Part shown: in pieces, positions 11,100-20,251 of the stretch | How the letters are laid out: each line of letters opens with the position of its first letter | Numbering within the stretch: the first letter of the stretch is position 1 | Assembly: GCA_028456385.1 (NCBI GenBank) | Contig: JALNQF010000490.1 | Coordinates: 1-26,833, forward strand | Direction of reading: 5' to 3' | Source of the DNA: Ophiosphaerella korrae | Taxonomy: Eukaryota > Ascomycota > Dothideomycetes > Pleosporales > Phaeosphaeriaceae | DNA: 26,833 nt | Translations under genes and position numbers: made by a program | The notes under the pieces: model-generated | Told to the model about the DNA's origin: nothing | What the model saw: the letters and a program-made list of their open reading frames with translations, nothing else | Database searches by the model: none

Positions 11100-12400
11100 T
11101 ATTATATATACTATTTCTTTTAGCTATACTTTTATTCTTTCTTTTATTACTACTACTTTATTCTTTTATAAAAACTATCTTACTCTCTCTTTATTAAAAT
11201 AATATATATAGTAGTTATCTTTATAATAAAAGGTCTAATAGAGTATTATATACTATAGTTTTTTATTCCTAGCTACTTTCTTTTAGGGTTTAGCCTATAC
11301 TTTTAGTACTTCCTTCTTACTCTTAGTTATCTTTAACTAGGCTTCTTTATCTTTTTTAAGGTCTTTACTTCTATAGTCTTTTATAAAGTATCTTAGTTTC
11401 TTATATTTATAATATACTATATCTTTTTTCTTTTATAATTAGTAGTCTTTTATATAGTAGCCTTTCTTACTATAGTTAAAATACGTAAAGTCTTTATTTT
11501 TTTTCTTCTTTCTATCCTTATTAGCGTTAAGGATTATAGAGTCTCTAACGTCCTAGTTTCTAGGTTAGTTTCTATACTTATTCTTCTTCTATTCTTAAAG
11601 GTTATTATTAATTTATATTTCCTACTATTTTAGAGCTTCTAGTATCCTAGGTTTTTCTATATAAATTATTTTGTATTAGATTTTTATATTTAATCCTTGT
11701 TTAAATCGTAAAATTAAAGCTAACTTATTTTATTCTATATTTTATAATAGTTATTTAAACTATAATATATATTTAGGAAAGCTCTTACTTAGTATAAGCC
11801 TTTTAAGCTTTTCTTTAGCTTATTAGGTAATATCTATATCCCTAAATACTACTATTATTTATTTAGTAAAGTATTTATAACTTCTAAAGATAGCTCTAGT
11901 TTTATCTTTTTACGTTATTAGTACGTATATAGTGTAATCTATCTTATAAGGTTTAAACTATCTTATTATATCTTCTTTAAGGTGTATCCTAATATATATT
12001 ACTTTCTTCTATTCTATATTAAAGTATAGTACTTATATATCTATCTATAGCTATACTACTACTATAAAGGGCCTTATGTTTTCTTTTATCCTATTAAATT
12101 TCCTAAGTATAGGTATCTTAGGTAGTTTCTTTATTGCACTTATTTCTAATCTTTAAGTAATTAGTTCTATCTAGTTTTATCTTTTAATAATAGCTTTAAT
12201 TTATACTTTATTTTACTTTAAATAGTCTTGTAGTTATTTATTCTATATTTCTAGAGTATTAATTACTATCTTTATATCTTCTTTCTCTAAGATTAAGTTG
12301 TTTATATAATCTCTAATTACTTTCTATACTATATTATCTAATTTATAACTACTTAGAGGTACTTTAGCTACTTATTTAGTTATACTTTCTACTATCGTGT
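11100..12400 (-). pseudogene. gag: Gypsy gag with degenerate CCHC zinc knuckle
   Basis: The minus strand reads KLPKIPILRKFNRIKENIRP (about 12065-12125), which resembles the start of fungal gypsy Gag core domains. Further on come KEKLKRLILSKSFPKYI (about 11770-11820) and LRFKxGLNIKIxYKI. The nucleic-acid binding knuckle at about 11450-11491 reads YFNYSKKGYYIKDY, exactly CX2CX4HX4C spaced, but with every Cys and the His replaced by Tyr (TGY to TAY, CAY to TAY). Gag would package the element's RNA into virus-like particles. The stretch from about 10250 to 11100, between this and the protease, reads as Gag-Pol linker with no clear domain. Confidence 0.88.
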
Positions 12401-12456
12401 TAGCTAGACTACGCGCTACTTACACTTTACTTCTTGTAATAACTAAATTAGTAAGG

Positions 12457-12884
12457 TATAATAGGGTTACCTGTTGTTAACTACAAGTAACTACTAGGAG
12501 TTATTAGTAGATTAAGAGGTAATAACAAAAGCTTGTATTATAATTAGTAATAACTATAAATAATAGTTAATTTGTGTATGTAATGTTAAATATTAGCGTT
12601 CTAGGTTAGAGATTAGATTACTAATACTATCTTAATAATATATATCTTGTTAACTATATACTTATACTAATCTATTTATATAACGTTATAGATTACTTTA
12701 ATCTATTAGTGCGTTATTATAGATTACTTTAATCTATTTATACGTAATTATAGATTACTACTACGTATCCTAGTTATAAGTAGTTTCCTAATTAAGATTA
12801 TTACTCCGCTTATCCTATATTTTGTTAGTATCTAAGTTAGGATTAATTAGCTCTATCTTAATTTCTCTTGTTACGCCTATAACA
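12457..12884 (-). repeat. Gypsy 5' LTR
   Basis: The plus-strand reading starts tataataggg and ends cctataaca, and it aligns with 5878-6306. It retains slightly more CA, TG and CG than its partner (for example gtgtatgtaatg near 12574 and gtgcg near 12709), so the two LTRs were mutated unevenly. It includes the three ~30-bp dyad units at about 12669-12761. Confidence 0.92.
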
Positions 12885-13195
12885 CTATAAACTACGTTAC
12901 TATCTAGTATAATAATACTTAAATAATCTAGCTTATTACTATAAAACTAGCTAAGCTATAACCTTAGCTAAGATAAGAGGTCTCTACTAGCTAAATTAAA
13001 GTAGAATATACTTTATTAATAGAGATAATAGTAAATAAATAAAAAAGCTTCTTAAATTAGCTTAGACTAATAGAAGTAATAGAACACTAAATAATATATA
13101 GTATACTTCTTAATAAAATCTAAAACTACTTTAATAATATTATACTTATTATATAAATACCTAGTTTACTAATAAGTTACTAACGTAAAAGGGTA
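12885..13195 (+). pseudogene. pol: Copia-1 pol, part C: end of RNase H, 3' region and polypurine tract
   Basis: This stretch continues copia-1 after the gypsy insertion and matches the reverse complement of copia-2 at about 14580-14970. It contains the last part of the RNase H region (TTTLx-type repeats of the family are not distinguishable) and a short untranslated region. The purine run aaaaggg at 13187-13193, just before the 3' LTR, is the likely polypurine tract; the copia-2 equivalent is aaagggg. Confidence 0.75.
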
Positions 13196-13686
13196 TATTA
13201 GATAAGTTATATAATTACATACTTAATACGTAATTAGATACGCGATTAGATATATAATTATATATATAATCGCTAAGTTACTAACCTTACTATAGTTAAA
13301 TTAATTATAGCTTTAACCTTTATAAATAAAGGAATTAAATAAAGAATCTTATATATAAAGAGATAGACTATATTAGTATAACTAATATAATAAAAGAACT
13401 AGTACTTTAATTAAAGGGGTGTTAAGAATCTAGCTTACTACTATCTTAAGAGACCTAGCTAAAACTACTATATCGTAGATATATAGATAGAGCGTAGGAC
13501 TAGAGATAGATAAGATTAATTAACTCTTTACTTACTAAGTTTATACTTAGTACTTTTAAGCTATAAGTAACTAACTAAAAAAGAGCTTTTCTAAAAGCCT
13601 TAGTATCTTTCTCTAATATAGCTCTTATATAGGTATTACAAAAAAGCCTTTTTATTAACTTATTATAACTTCTTTTAAATCTAATA
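13196..13686 (+). repeat. Copia-1 3' LTR
   Basis: This 491-bp LTR begins tattagataag and ends tctaata. It aligns with 239-698 and with the solo LTR at 4646-5124. Near its start it keeps degenerate copies of the acgcgattagat-type 12-bp repeat (13227-13275). It lacks the 30-bp palindrome found in copia-2 and copia-0 LTRs. Confidence 0.9.
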
Positions 13687-14056
13687 ATAGTACTTAACTT
13701 TTCTTTATTAATTCTTTTAGCGCGCTTAGCTCTTCTATTTTAGGCTTAAGTATTTAGAGCTTAAGGTTTAATTATAGTACCTTATATATTTAACTAGCGC
13801 TAAACCTCTAGTTTTACTATTATAATCTTATTATTAGCTTTATTACTTTAACTAAGATACTCTACTAATTCTTTAAAAAGAGGATTAGGTTTAAAAGTAC
13901 TTTAATAATTAATTTAGCTAGTTAGTTATTAGTAAAGTAGAAGTTCTACTATATCTTTAAGTACTTATTAGTAATATATATCTAGTTTTTCTTTTTAGTA
14001 ATACTTTATACTTTATATAAATAGAAGTTAATAGTAAGTTTCTTTCTTAGTCTTTT
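13687..14056 (-). pseudogene. pol: Copia-0 integrase fragment
   Basis: The fragment aligns with copia-2 at about 17638-18005, which encodes the integrase catalytic core. The reverse complement retains the VKVIKANNKI-type stretch (about 13808-13840; family VxxVRADNE, catalytic Asp to Asn). It is bounded on the left by the 3' LTR of copia-1 and on the right by the 3' LTR of copia-2, so it is a 370-bp island of the old element between two insertions. The gene continues at 20807. Confidence 0.8.
14052..14056. repeat. Target-site duplication of copia-2 (left copy)
   Basis: The left copy is ctttt and the right copy, at 20802-20806, is identical. The empty site in copia-2's own integrase gene reads cttagtcttttataactaatt (about 17988-18008). 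Confidence 0.92.
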
Positions 14057-14576
14057 TATTAGATTTAAAGGAAGTTATAGTAATTTAATAAAAAAGGCTT
14101 TTTTGTAATAACTATATAAGGGCCTTATTAGAGAGGGATACTAAGGCTTTTAGAAAAGCCCTTTTTTAGTTAGTTACTTATAACTTGAAAGTAATAAGTA
14201 TAAACTAAGTAGATTAATTGTTTTCTCTATCTCTAGCCCTACGCTCTATTTATATATCTACGATATAGCAGTCTTAGCTAGGTCTCTTAAGATAGTAGTA
14301 AGCTAGATCCTTAATACCCTTTCTATTAAGGTGCTAGTTTCTTTATTATATTAGTTATACTAACGTAGTCTATCTCTTTATATGTAAGATTCTTTGTTTA
14401 ATTTCTTTGTTTATAAAAGTTAAGGCTACGATCCTTTTAGCTATAGTAAGGTTAGTAGCTTAGCGATTATTACGCCTGTGCGCTAAGCTAATTAATAGAT
14501 TCTAGGTATACCTAGAATCTATTGCGCCTCTCTATATACATGCTATCGAGTATCTAATTATATAACTTATCTAATA
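14057..14576 (-). repeat. Copia-2 3' LTR
   Basis: The plus-strand reading starts tattagattt and ends ttatctaata. It is 520 bp against 550 bp for the 5' LTR. The difference is one block of about 31 bp between two gctaatta repeats, present in the 5' LTR (20681-20719) and absent here. It carries a hairpin segment (ggcttttagaaaagcc, about 14142-14157) and a perfect 30-bp palindrome. Confidence 0.92.
14494..14523. repeat. Perfect 30-bp palindrome in copia-2 3' LTR
   Basis: The left arm is aatagattctaggta and the right arm tacctagaatctatt, with no loop. The same structure is at 20719-20748 (one mismatch at the centre) and 23356-23385 (perfect). It is absent from the three copia-1-type LTRs. Confidence 0.9.
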
Positions 14577-14578
14577 CA

Positions 14579-14585
14579 CCCCTTT
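14579..14585 (-). promoter_or_regulatory. Copia-2 polypurine tract
   Basis: The minus strand reads aaagggg, 2 bp from the inner end of the 3' LTR, where a retrotransposon polypurine tract is expected. Confidence 0.75.
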
Positions 14586-15440
14586 AGGTTAGTAACTTGT
14601 TAGTAAGCTAGATATTTATAAGATAAGTATAAGATTTTCGAGGTAGTCTTAGATTTTATCTAGAGGTGCTTTAGTTGTTGTTTAGTGTTCTATTACTTCT
14701 ATTAGTCTAAGCTATTTTAAGAAGCTTTCTTATTTATTTACTAGTAAGACTTTTATAAAGCTATCTACTATTATCTCTATTAATAGAGTGTATTCTACTT
14801 TAATTTAGCTAGTAGAGACCTCTTGTCTTAGCTAATAATTGTAGATATTAACGTGCCGAAGCTTAGTTTATAGCTTAGCTAGTTCTTTAGTAATAAGCTA
14901 GATTATTTAAGTATTATCGCACTAGATTGTAATATAGTTTGTAGGGAGTTTAACGTATAGTTTGTTAAGAAGTTTTAATATAAAGATTACTTCTTTTACT
15001 ACTTATAATAGGGCTAGCAACTTAGCTTTAGTTATAGAGGTAGTAACTATATCTTACTTATTTACTCTCTATATAATAAGCCTATTAAAAAGTTTAATTA
15101 TATAGCCTTATAAACTTTTTTAGTCTATAGTATTATTAGTAAAGGAAGTATTACTAGCGACTTATAATAAGTTACCTCTACCTAGCTAGAGTACTCTTAA
15201 TCTCGTATAAGAGAAGTATATAAGTACTTAATTAGTAGCTTTATAGTAAGTAGTGCTTAGGTTTATAAGAAAATAAGCTAGTTGCGATATTACAAAAGCT
15301 ATATCTAGCTAAGTAGTTATAGTAGTAAATAGAAGTAAACTAATTTTGCGTTAGTATTTATTAATCTTAGATAGTATTACTAAACTAGTATAGGCCTTAA
15401 GTTTAGTAGTAGCTATAGGTATATTGTAATAGACGTATAG
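14586..15440 (-). pseudogene. pol: Copia-2 pol, 3' part: RNase H
   Basis: The segment aligns in reverse complement to copia-1 RNase H (about 5390-5877 and 12885-13190) and shows the uninterrupted site where the gypsy element entered copia-1. On the minus strand it keeps the KSSxSY-type and TKAKLLAL-type stretches (about 15030-15130), the latter with catalytic-region Glu codons changed to Lys. It is cut off from reverse transcriptase by the TRIM-like insertion at 15441. Several CA and TG dinucleotides remain, for example around 14660-14690 and 14880-14945. Confidence 0.8.
15436..15440. repeat. Target-site duplication of the TRIM-like element (left copy)
   Basis: The left copy is tatag and the right copy, at 15998-16002, is identical. 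Copia-1 has the empty site (about 5365-5390), which in reverse complement reads cgtatagtttatctataag. Confidence 0.92.
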
Positions 15441-15603
15441 TATTATGTAGTAGCTCTACTCTACTACGCTAAATAAACCTAAAAAGGTAACTAAGTATTT
15501 AATAACATTAAATATAGGAGTAGAATAGTATATATTACCTAAAGGCCTTTGCCTTTACTTGCGCTTTGCGTAGCTACAGCCTACTATAGCTTATAGCGTA
15601 ATA
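15441..15603 (-). repeat. TRIM-like element, left LTR (3')
   Basis: This 163-bp repeat is nearly identical to 15835-15997. The differences are mostly C/T and G/A, for example ctacagcc against ctatagcc. The first dinucleotide is TA where the other copy has TG. Confidence 0.88.
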
Positions 15604-15607
15604 ATAT

Positions 15608-15616
15608 CCCCTTTCC
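15608..15616 (-). promoter_or_regulatory. TRIM-like element polypurine tract
   Basis: The minus strand reads ggaaagggg, 4 bp from the left LTR. This is the expected place and composition for a plus-strand primer. Confidence 0.65.
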
Positions 15617-15834
15617 TTATAGTGTATGTCTTTAGGCGCTAGACTACAATAGGTAGTAATACTAGACCTTCTAGTAGCTTACGATAGTTCTAGCGTATAT
15701 CCTTAGTAGCTTAGAGGCGCCCTATCTTGGCCTAGTCTCTACTAGCTAGCTAGGCTAACTAGCTATTAGCGGGGTCGAACTAACGTACTTAGCCTAACCT
15801 ACCCTATACGTAGCGTAGTTGTTATTAAATACTA

Positions 15835-15997
15835 TGTTATATAGTAGCTCTACTTTACTACGCTAAATAAACCTAAAAAGGAAACTAAGTATTTAACAAT
15901 GTTAAATATAGGAGTAGAATAGTATATATTACCTAAGGGCCCTCGCCCTTACTTACGCTTTGCGTAGCTATAGCCTACTATAGCCTATAGCGTAATA
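15835..15997 (-). repeat. TRIM-like element, right LTR (5')
   Basis: This 163-bp repeat starts TGTTATATAG and ends gcgtaata, followed directly by the tatag duplication. Confidence 0.88.
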
Positions 15998-18600
15998 TAT
16001 AGTTTATCTATAAGCTAACTTATCTTGTTAATATATACTACCTATAGTAGTTAAATTATACGTTACTTTCTATCTTAAATTACTTCGACACTAAGAAACT
16101 ATTAGAGATCTATTCCTCTAGTAATAGTATACTTCTCTTTTAGAATATTAGTTACTTACTATACTTCTTTAGTCTTCTATTTATTATATACAATAATAAT
16201 ATTATCTACGTAGAAGAAAATAATAATTCTATTTTTAACTATATAGTATAGTTTATATAGTACTATTTAAAAGCTTATAGCTTTAAGTATAGCTATAAAT
16301 TCTCTCTACTATAGGAGAGGTAAGATCTAGAGACTATATAGGGCCTTTTAGACTCTAAAGATTATACCTTTCTTTTAGTATCTCTTTAGTATTCTTATAT
16401 AGATCTCTTAGTCTATTACTATATAAATAAAGGCGTTAGTTACGTTGTACTATTTTAGTTTAAGATTATATTTAGTAGTAATAGCTATAAGTATCTAAAA
16501 GGATTAGCTAGCTAGTATTATAGTATAAGTCTCTTATACTATAACGTTTTATTACTAGTCTCTTTGCACTATAAGTTAAGCTTTATATTTAATAAATTAA
16601 TAATATTTATTAAGCTTATACGTATATACTTATATATAGTCTAGTATCTACTAGCTAGAATACTAGATAGGTTTAGCTAGTACTTTAGTCTATAATTTTA
16701 TCTAGCGATAGCTAGTTAAGTAGGATAGCTTAGCTTCTTTAAATAACTCGCCTATTAGATAGCTTTCTAGGTTTATTTAGTATAAGGGTAGTAATAGGAG
16801 TTAATTGTAGTAGAGCTTTAGTCTTTTTACGAGTATTTTTTTTATCTTAGCTTTATCTATAAGTTCTCCTTAGTATTTTCTAAGGTTACTTACCTAGGTA
16901 CTAGCTATAAAGGCTACTACCTATAGTATAGTTTTAGATAAGCTATATCTATTGTATACTATTAACTCTAGTTAGTCTCTAGTTATTAAATAGGCTAGTA
17001 TTACTACTAGAGGTAGAGATAGTAGAGGAGTTAGATAGTAGTCTATAATCTTTCTTCTATAGTAGTAGCTAGGTAGATCTTCTTTATTATTTATAGATAT
17101 ATCTAACTTAGTATTATCTTTATAGAAGGACTCTGTTTCTAGCTCGTGTACTAGTACTAAGAGCTCGATTGTTTTAATATAGGTAGCAATCTCTTCTAGT
17201 ATTTAATATATAAAGTTATCTATTAGATCCTCTATTTTACTATTAAAGATTATTTACTTATTAAAGATTATATCCTATATACTTGTTACTTTAGCTATAG
17301 ATAGTACCTAGATCTAGTAGATATTTAATAACTAGTATCCTTTAAAGTAGCTAATCTATACTTTTAGATCTAAACGTTATAGCCTTAATTTACTACAATA
17401 CGTATTATTAGTTATTGCGAAGGCTTTGCACCTATATACTTTTAAGTAGGCTAAGTTTAGCTTTCTTATTAATACTATAATTTTTTAATTCTTAGTAACT
17501 TTTATAAAGAATACTTTATATAGTATCTTCTAGTTATTTAAGTAACTTAGTGTTTAATTATATAGGTAGACTCTAGCCTATATAATTTTAGGCTAAAGCT
17601 CTTATAGTAGATTTGCGTTAAGTTATATAGTACGTAACTTTTCTTTATTAATTCCTCTAGCTCGCTTAGCTCCTCTATTTTAGGCTTAAGTATCTAGAGC
17701 TAAAGGTTCGATAGTAATACCTTGCGAGTTTAACTAGCGCTAGACCTCTAGTTTTACTGTTGTAATCTCGTTATTAGCTTTAATTACTTTAACTAAGATG
17801 CCGTACTAATTCTTTAAGAAGAGAGTTAAGTTTAATAGCATCTTAATAATTAATTTAGCTAACTAGTTATTAGTAAAGTAGAAGTCTTACTATAGTTTTA
17901 AGTACTTATTAGTAATAAGTATCTAGCTTTTCTCTTTAGTAATACTTTATACTTTATATAAGTAGAAGTTAATAGAAAGTCTTTCTCTTAGTCTTTTATA
18001 ACTAATTCTTAGTATATAGCTAATTTACTACTTTATCTTAGCTTTACTATATACGTTATACTAGACTATAGATACTCCTTTTATATATACCTCTTAAGCT
18101 TACTAGATAAAGTGTTTAATTATAGCTAGTCTTAGATAGCTAAGTCTCTTATGCTATAGTAGTACTAGTACTCTAATAGTCTAAGGTTTATAGGTATAGT
18201 GCGCTACTTAGTATATAAGATTATATAGTAAATAATACTTAAGTACCTATTAACTATAGATCTTAGTAAGGTATCTAATTATTTGTCTATTAGGCTTATT
18301 TAGAGTTGTTAGCTTAGATTAAGTGTTCTACTATATTCCTCTCTACTAAAGTAGCTAGAAAGAGACTAGGTTATAAAAGATATCTAGGTATATAGCTATA
18401 TTATATAGAACTAGTTTATTTTCTATTAACTAGTTTTTTAGCGTAAGAGTAAGAGATCTATATCCTTTTACTTATATCTTTAACTTACCTACCTATATAT
18501 AATTATTTAGCCTTAATAGACAATAGTTATATACACAAGTTAGGTTATTTATAATATAGTAAGTTAAACTAGAGTCTAGAATAAAGGAATTCTAGAGAAA
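15998..18600 (-). pseudogene. pol: Copia-2 pol: protease, integrase and reverse transcriptase
   Basis: On the minus strand, from right to left: protease FILDSSLTYYIINN (about 18545-18587; DSG to DSS, the Asp kept); integrase with KANNEITTVKLEV (about 17750-17790; catalytic Asp to Asn) and a REAKRARGINKE-type stretch (about 17640-17680; the catalytic Glu region); and reverse transcriptase with FFYVDNII (about 16195-16218; YVDD to YVDN). The reverse transcriptase is unbroken at the points where copia-1 has its solo LTR, which fixes that insertion site. Stops are TAA/TAG. The gene is interrupted at 15998 by the TRIM-like element. Confidence 0.85.
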
Positions 18601-19850
18601 GTAGGTATTATAAGTATTCTTTGTAGTTTTAGTAATAAAAGTACTCTTAATACTTAATATTTACTAGCCTTCTAGTTAATCATCTTTATAGATTTTAGTA
18701 ATCTAAGGTAACTTAGCGTGTAGTTCTATATAAAGCTTTGTTTAATACTTTAACTATCTTCTTATTAGTCTTTACAAAGTTATATTATACTTACGTTTAT
18801 AATTAATAAGCTCTTTTAGAGTCTTACTTAGAGTCTACTAATCTAGTACTTTGTTAAGATTAATATAATAGTAATTACTAAGTTTATAAGGTCTTTTGTA
18901 AGCTAGGTATTATTTACTTATAGCTCTTTAACTTGTTATTTAGTTAATATTAGTATTACTACTACGTATATATTAATTATAAGGTCTACTCTATTTATTA
19001 AGTAGTACGCTGTCTACAAGAGAGGCGTCCCTAGTCTTACTCTAGGTAGTATTACCACTAGTAGTATAAGGTAAAGTATTATTTACTACAAAAGTAGCTT
19101 TACGCCTCCTTATATTTAGGGGATAGTATACTATTATATACTTATAGTAGCGTTTTATTATTTCCCTCTAGTTTATACTAGGTAATAGCCTTCTATTATC
19201 TTAAAAGGTTATAGACTAAATTAGTGCTACGTGTTTAACAGCTACTAAAAAGTTTTAAGTAATTATATTAATTTATAGTAACTCTACTACTTAATACGTT
19301 TTAGCCTTAGTAGTAGCGTAGTTATACTTAGCTATCTATATATCCTAATTTACTAAGCTTCTTATAAGCTTAAGTAATTTAAGGTATCTATTATGTATAC
19401 GCTCTTACTTAATATACTTGTCTACGCTAATAGTTTACTTTAGGTTTAATAGCTACTAACGTAGAGATTAGTTTAGTAGGTAGTACGTACGTAGTAGATA
19501 TAGTAAGACTAAGGATTAGATAAATATTACAATATACTAGAGACTTAACTACTCCTTTTTATACTCGTGTTAGTTGCTATAGTATTACTTAGCTAATATT
19601 TTATAGTATTTAAGGTCTTCTTTAAAAGCCTTATAACTAGTAGCTAAGAGTTTAGACTACTACGTAAGAGTCTTAATACCTAATACTAGAGTATAGTTAG
19701 CTATTACTAGAGCTCTAATTAGTTCTAGTCTCTAAATTAGCTAAGTAGAGGATTCTAGGTTAATCTTATCCTAAATATTATATACTACGCATCTAGATTA
19801 CAGTTAAATTATCTATATAGTATAATCTTTATTAGTCCTTAATGTTATAG
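18600..19850 (-). pseudogene. gag: Copia-2 gag
   Basis: The segment aligns in reverse complement to copia-1 gag (1111-2290). On the minus strand the helical LELIRALVIANYTLVL stretch lies at about 19685-19735. A segment near 18985-19080 corresponds to the low-complexity C-terminal part of the protein. No start codon can be fixed and stops are frequent. It lies between the leader (right) and the protease (left), as expected for copia. Confidence 0.68.
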
Positions 19851-20251
19851 TTAGATCGCGTTAGGTTATACTAGCTATCTTGTTTTAGCTTTAAGTTATA
19901 AGAGAGTAAGAGATTATTACTTTTTAGAGTACGCTTTAGTTAAGGCTAAGTATAGTACTTAGCTTAATTTAAGAGTTATTAGAGAGCTACTAGAGGGTAG
20001 GAGATTTACGCCCTTTTTAAAGATGCTCGTAGTACTACTAAAAGGTAAGAGAATAGTACTTTTTACTAACGCGCGTAGGGCTACTAGAGAGTAAGAGATT
20101 AGTACTTTTCGCTAATACTCTTTATAGTGCTTAGCTTAATACTTAGCTTAATACTTAAGTTAATACTTAAGTTAATACTTAAGTTAATACTTAAGTTAAT
20201 ATAGGTAGATACTAGTTTACTTAACTTAGTTAAGGTAGTAAGACTCTTAAT
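19850..20251 (-). other. Copia-2 untranslated leader
   Basis: The leader between gag and the 5' LTR holds three imperfect copies of a ~60-bp unit with agagattagtacttttt (about 19905-20110) and then a 12-bp tandem array (20137-20202). No reading frame is evident. Confidence 0.65.
20137..20202 (-). repeat. 12-bp tandem array in copia-2 leader
   Basis: Five full units of taatacttaagt (the first reads taatacttagct) plus a partial sixth. Copia-1 and copia-0 have fewer and more degenerate units at the matching place (about 750-800 and 22850-22890). Confidence 0.9.

Larger units (their letters stand above)
5878..12884 (-). mobile_element. Complete Ty3/gypsy chromovirus, RIP-inactivated
   Basis: This 7,007-bp element lies on the minus strand with LTRs of 429 bp (5878-6306) and 428 bp (12457-12884) and a perfect 5-bp duplication (ctata). 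The order along the minus strand is gag with a CCHC knuckle, aspartic protease, reverse transcriptase, RNase H, and integrase with a C-terminal chromodomain-like stretch. That is the chromovirus branch of Ty3/gypsy, common in fungi. Pol lies in one broadly continuous frame apart from TAA/TAG stops. It is inserted in the RNase H region of copia-1 and is therefore younger than it. Confidence 0.93.
239..13686 (+). mobile_element. Copia-1: Ty1/copia LTR retrotransposon with two nested insertions
   Basis: This is a full-length plus-strand Ty1/copia element with LTRs at 239-698 and 13196-13686 and, between them, leader, gag, protease, integrase, reverse transcriptase and RNase H in copia order. The original element was about 6 kb. 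Two later insertions enlarge it: a solo LTR (4646-5124) and a gypsy element (5878-12884). Both can be removed in silico to restore continuity with copia-2, which is uninterrupted at these two points. Every reading frame is broken by TAA/TAG stops and RIP-type substitutions, so it is dead. It lies inside copia-0 and runs opposite to it. Confidence 0.9.
15441..15997 (-). mobile_element. 557-bp TRIM-like non-autonomous LTR element
   Basis: Two direct repeats of 163 bp (15441-15603 and 15835-15997) flank a 231-bp core with no coding frame. The repeats start with TGTTAT (intact in the right copy) and end in gcgtaata (from GCGTAACA), and the whole is flanked by a perfect 5-bp duplication (tatag). 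A polypurine-like run on the minus strand (ggaaagggg, 15608-15616) lies next to the left repeat, so the element is on the minus strand. After the right repeat, the minus strand reads tagtatttaataacaac, a plausible mutated primer-binding site starting TGG. The size fits terminal-repeat retrotransposons in miniature, which depend on another element's enzymes. It is less RIP-like than its surroundings. Confidence 0.85.

Noticed and set aside
15768..15784. tRNA-like B box (ggggtcgaac) inside the TRIM-like element, hinting at a SINE
   Set aside because: There is no matching A box at a proper distance, and the flanking 163-bp LTRs, polypurine tract and 5-bp duplication fit an LTR element.
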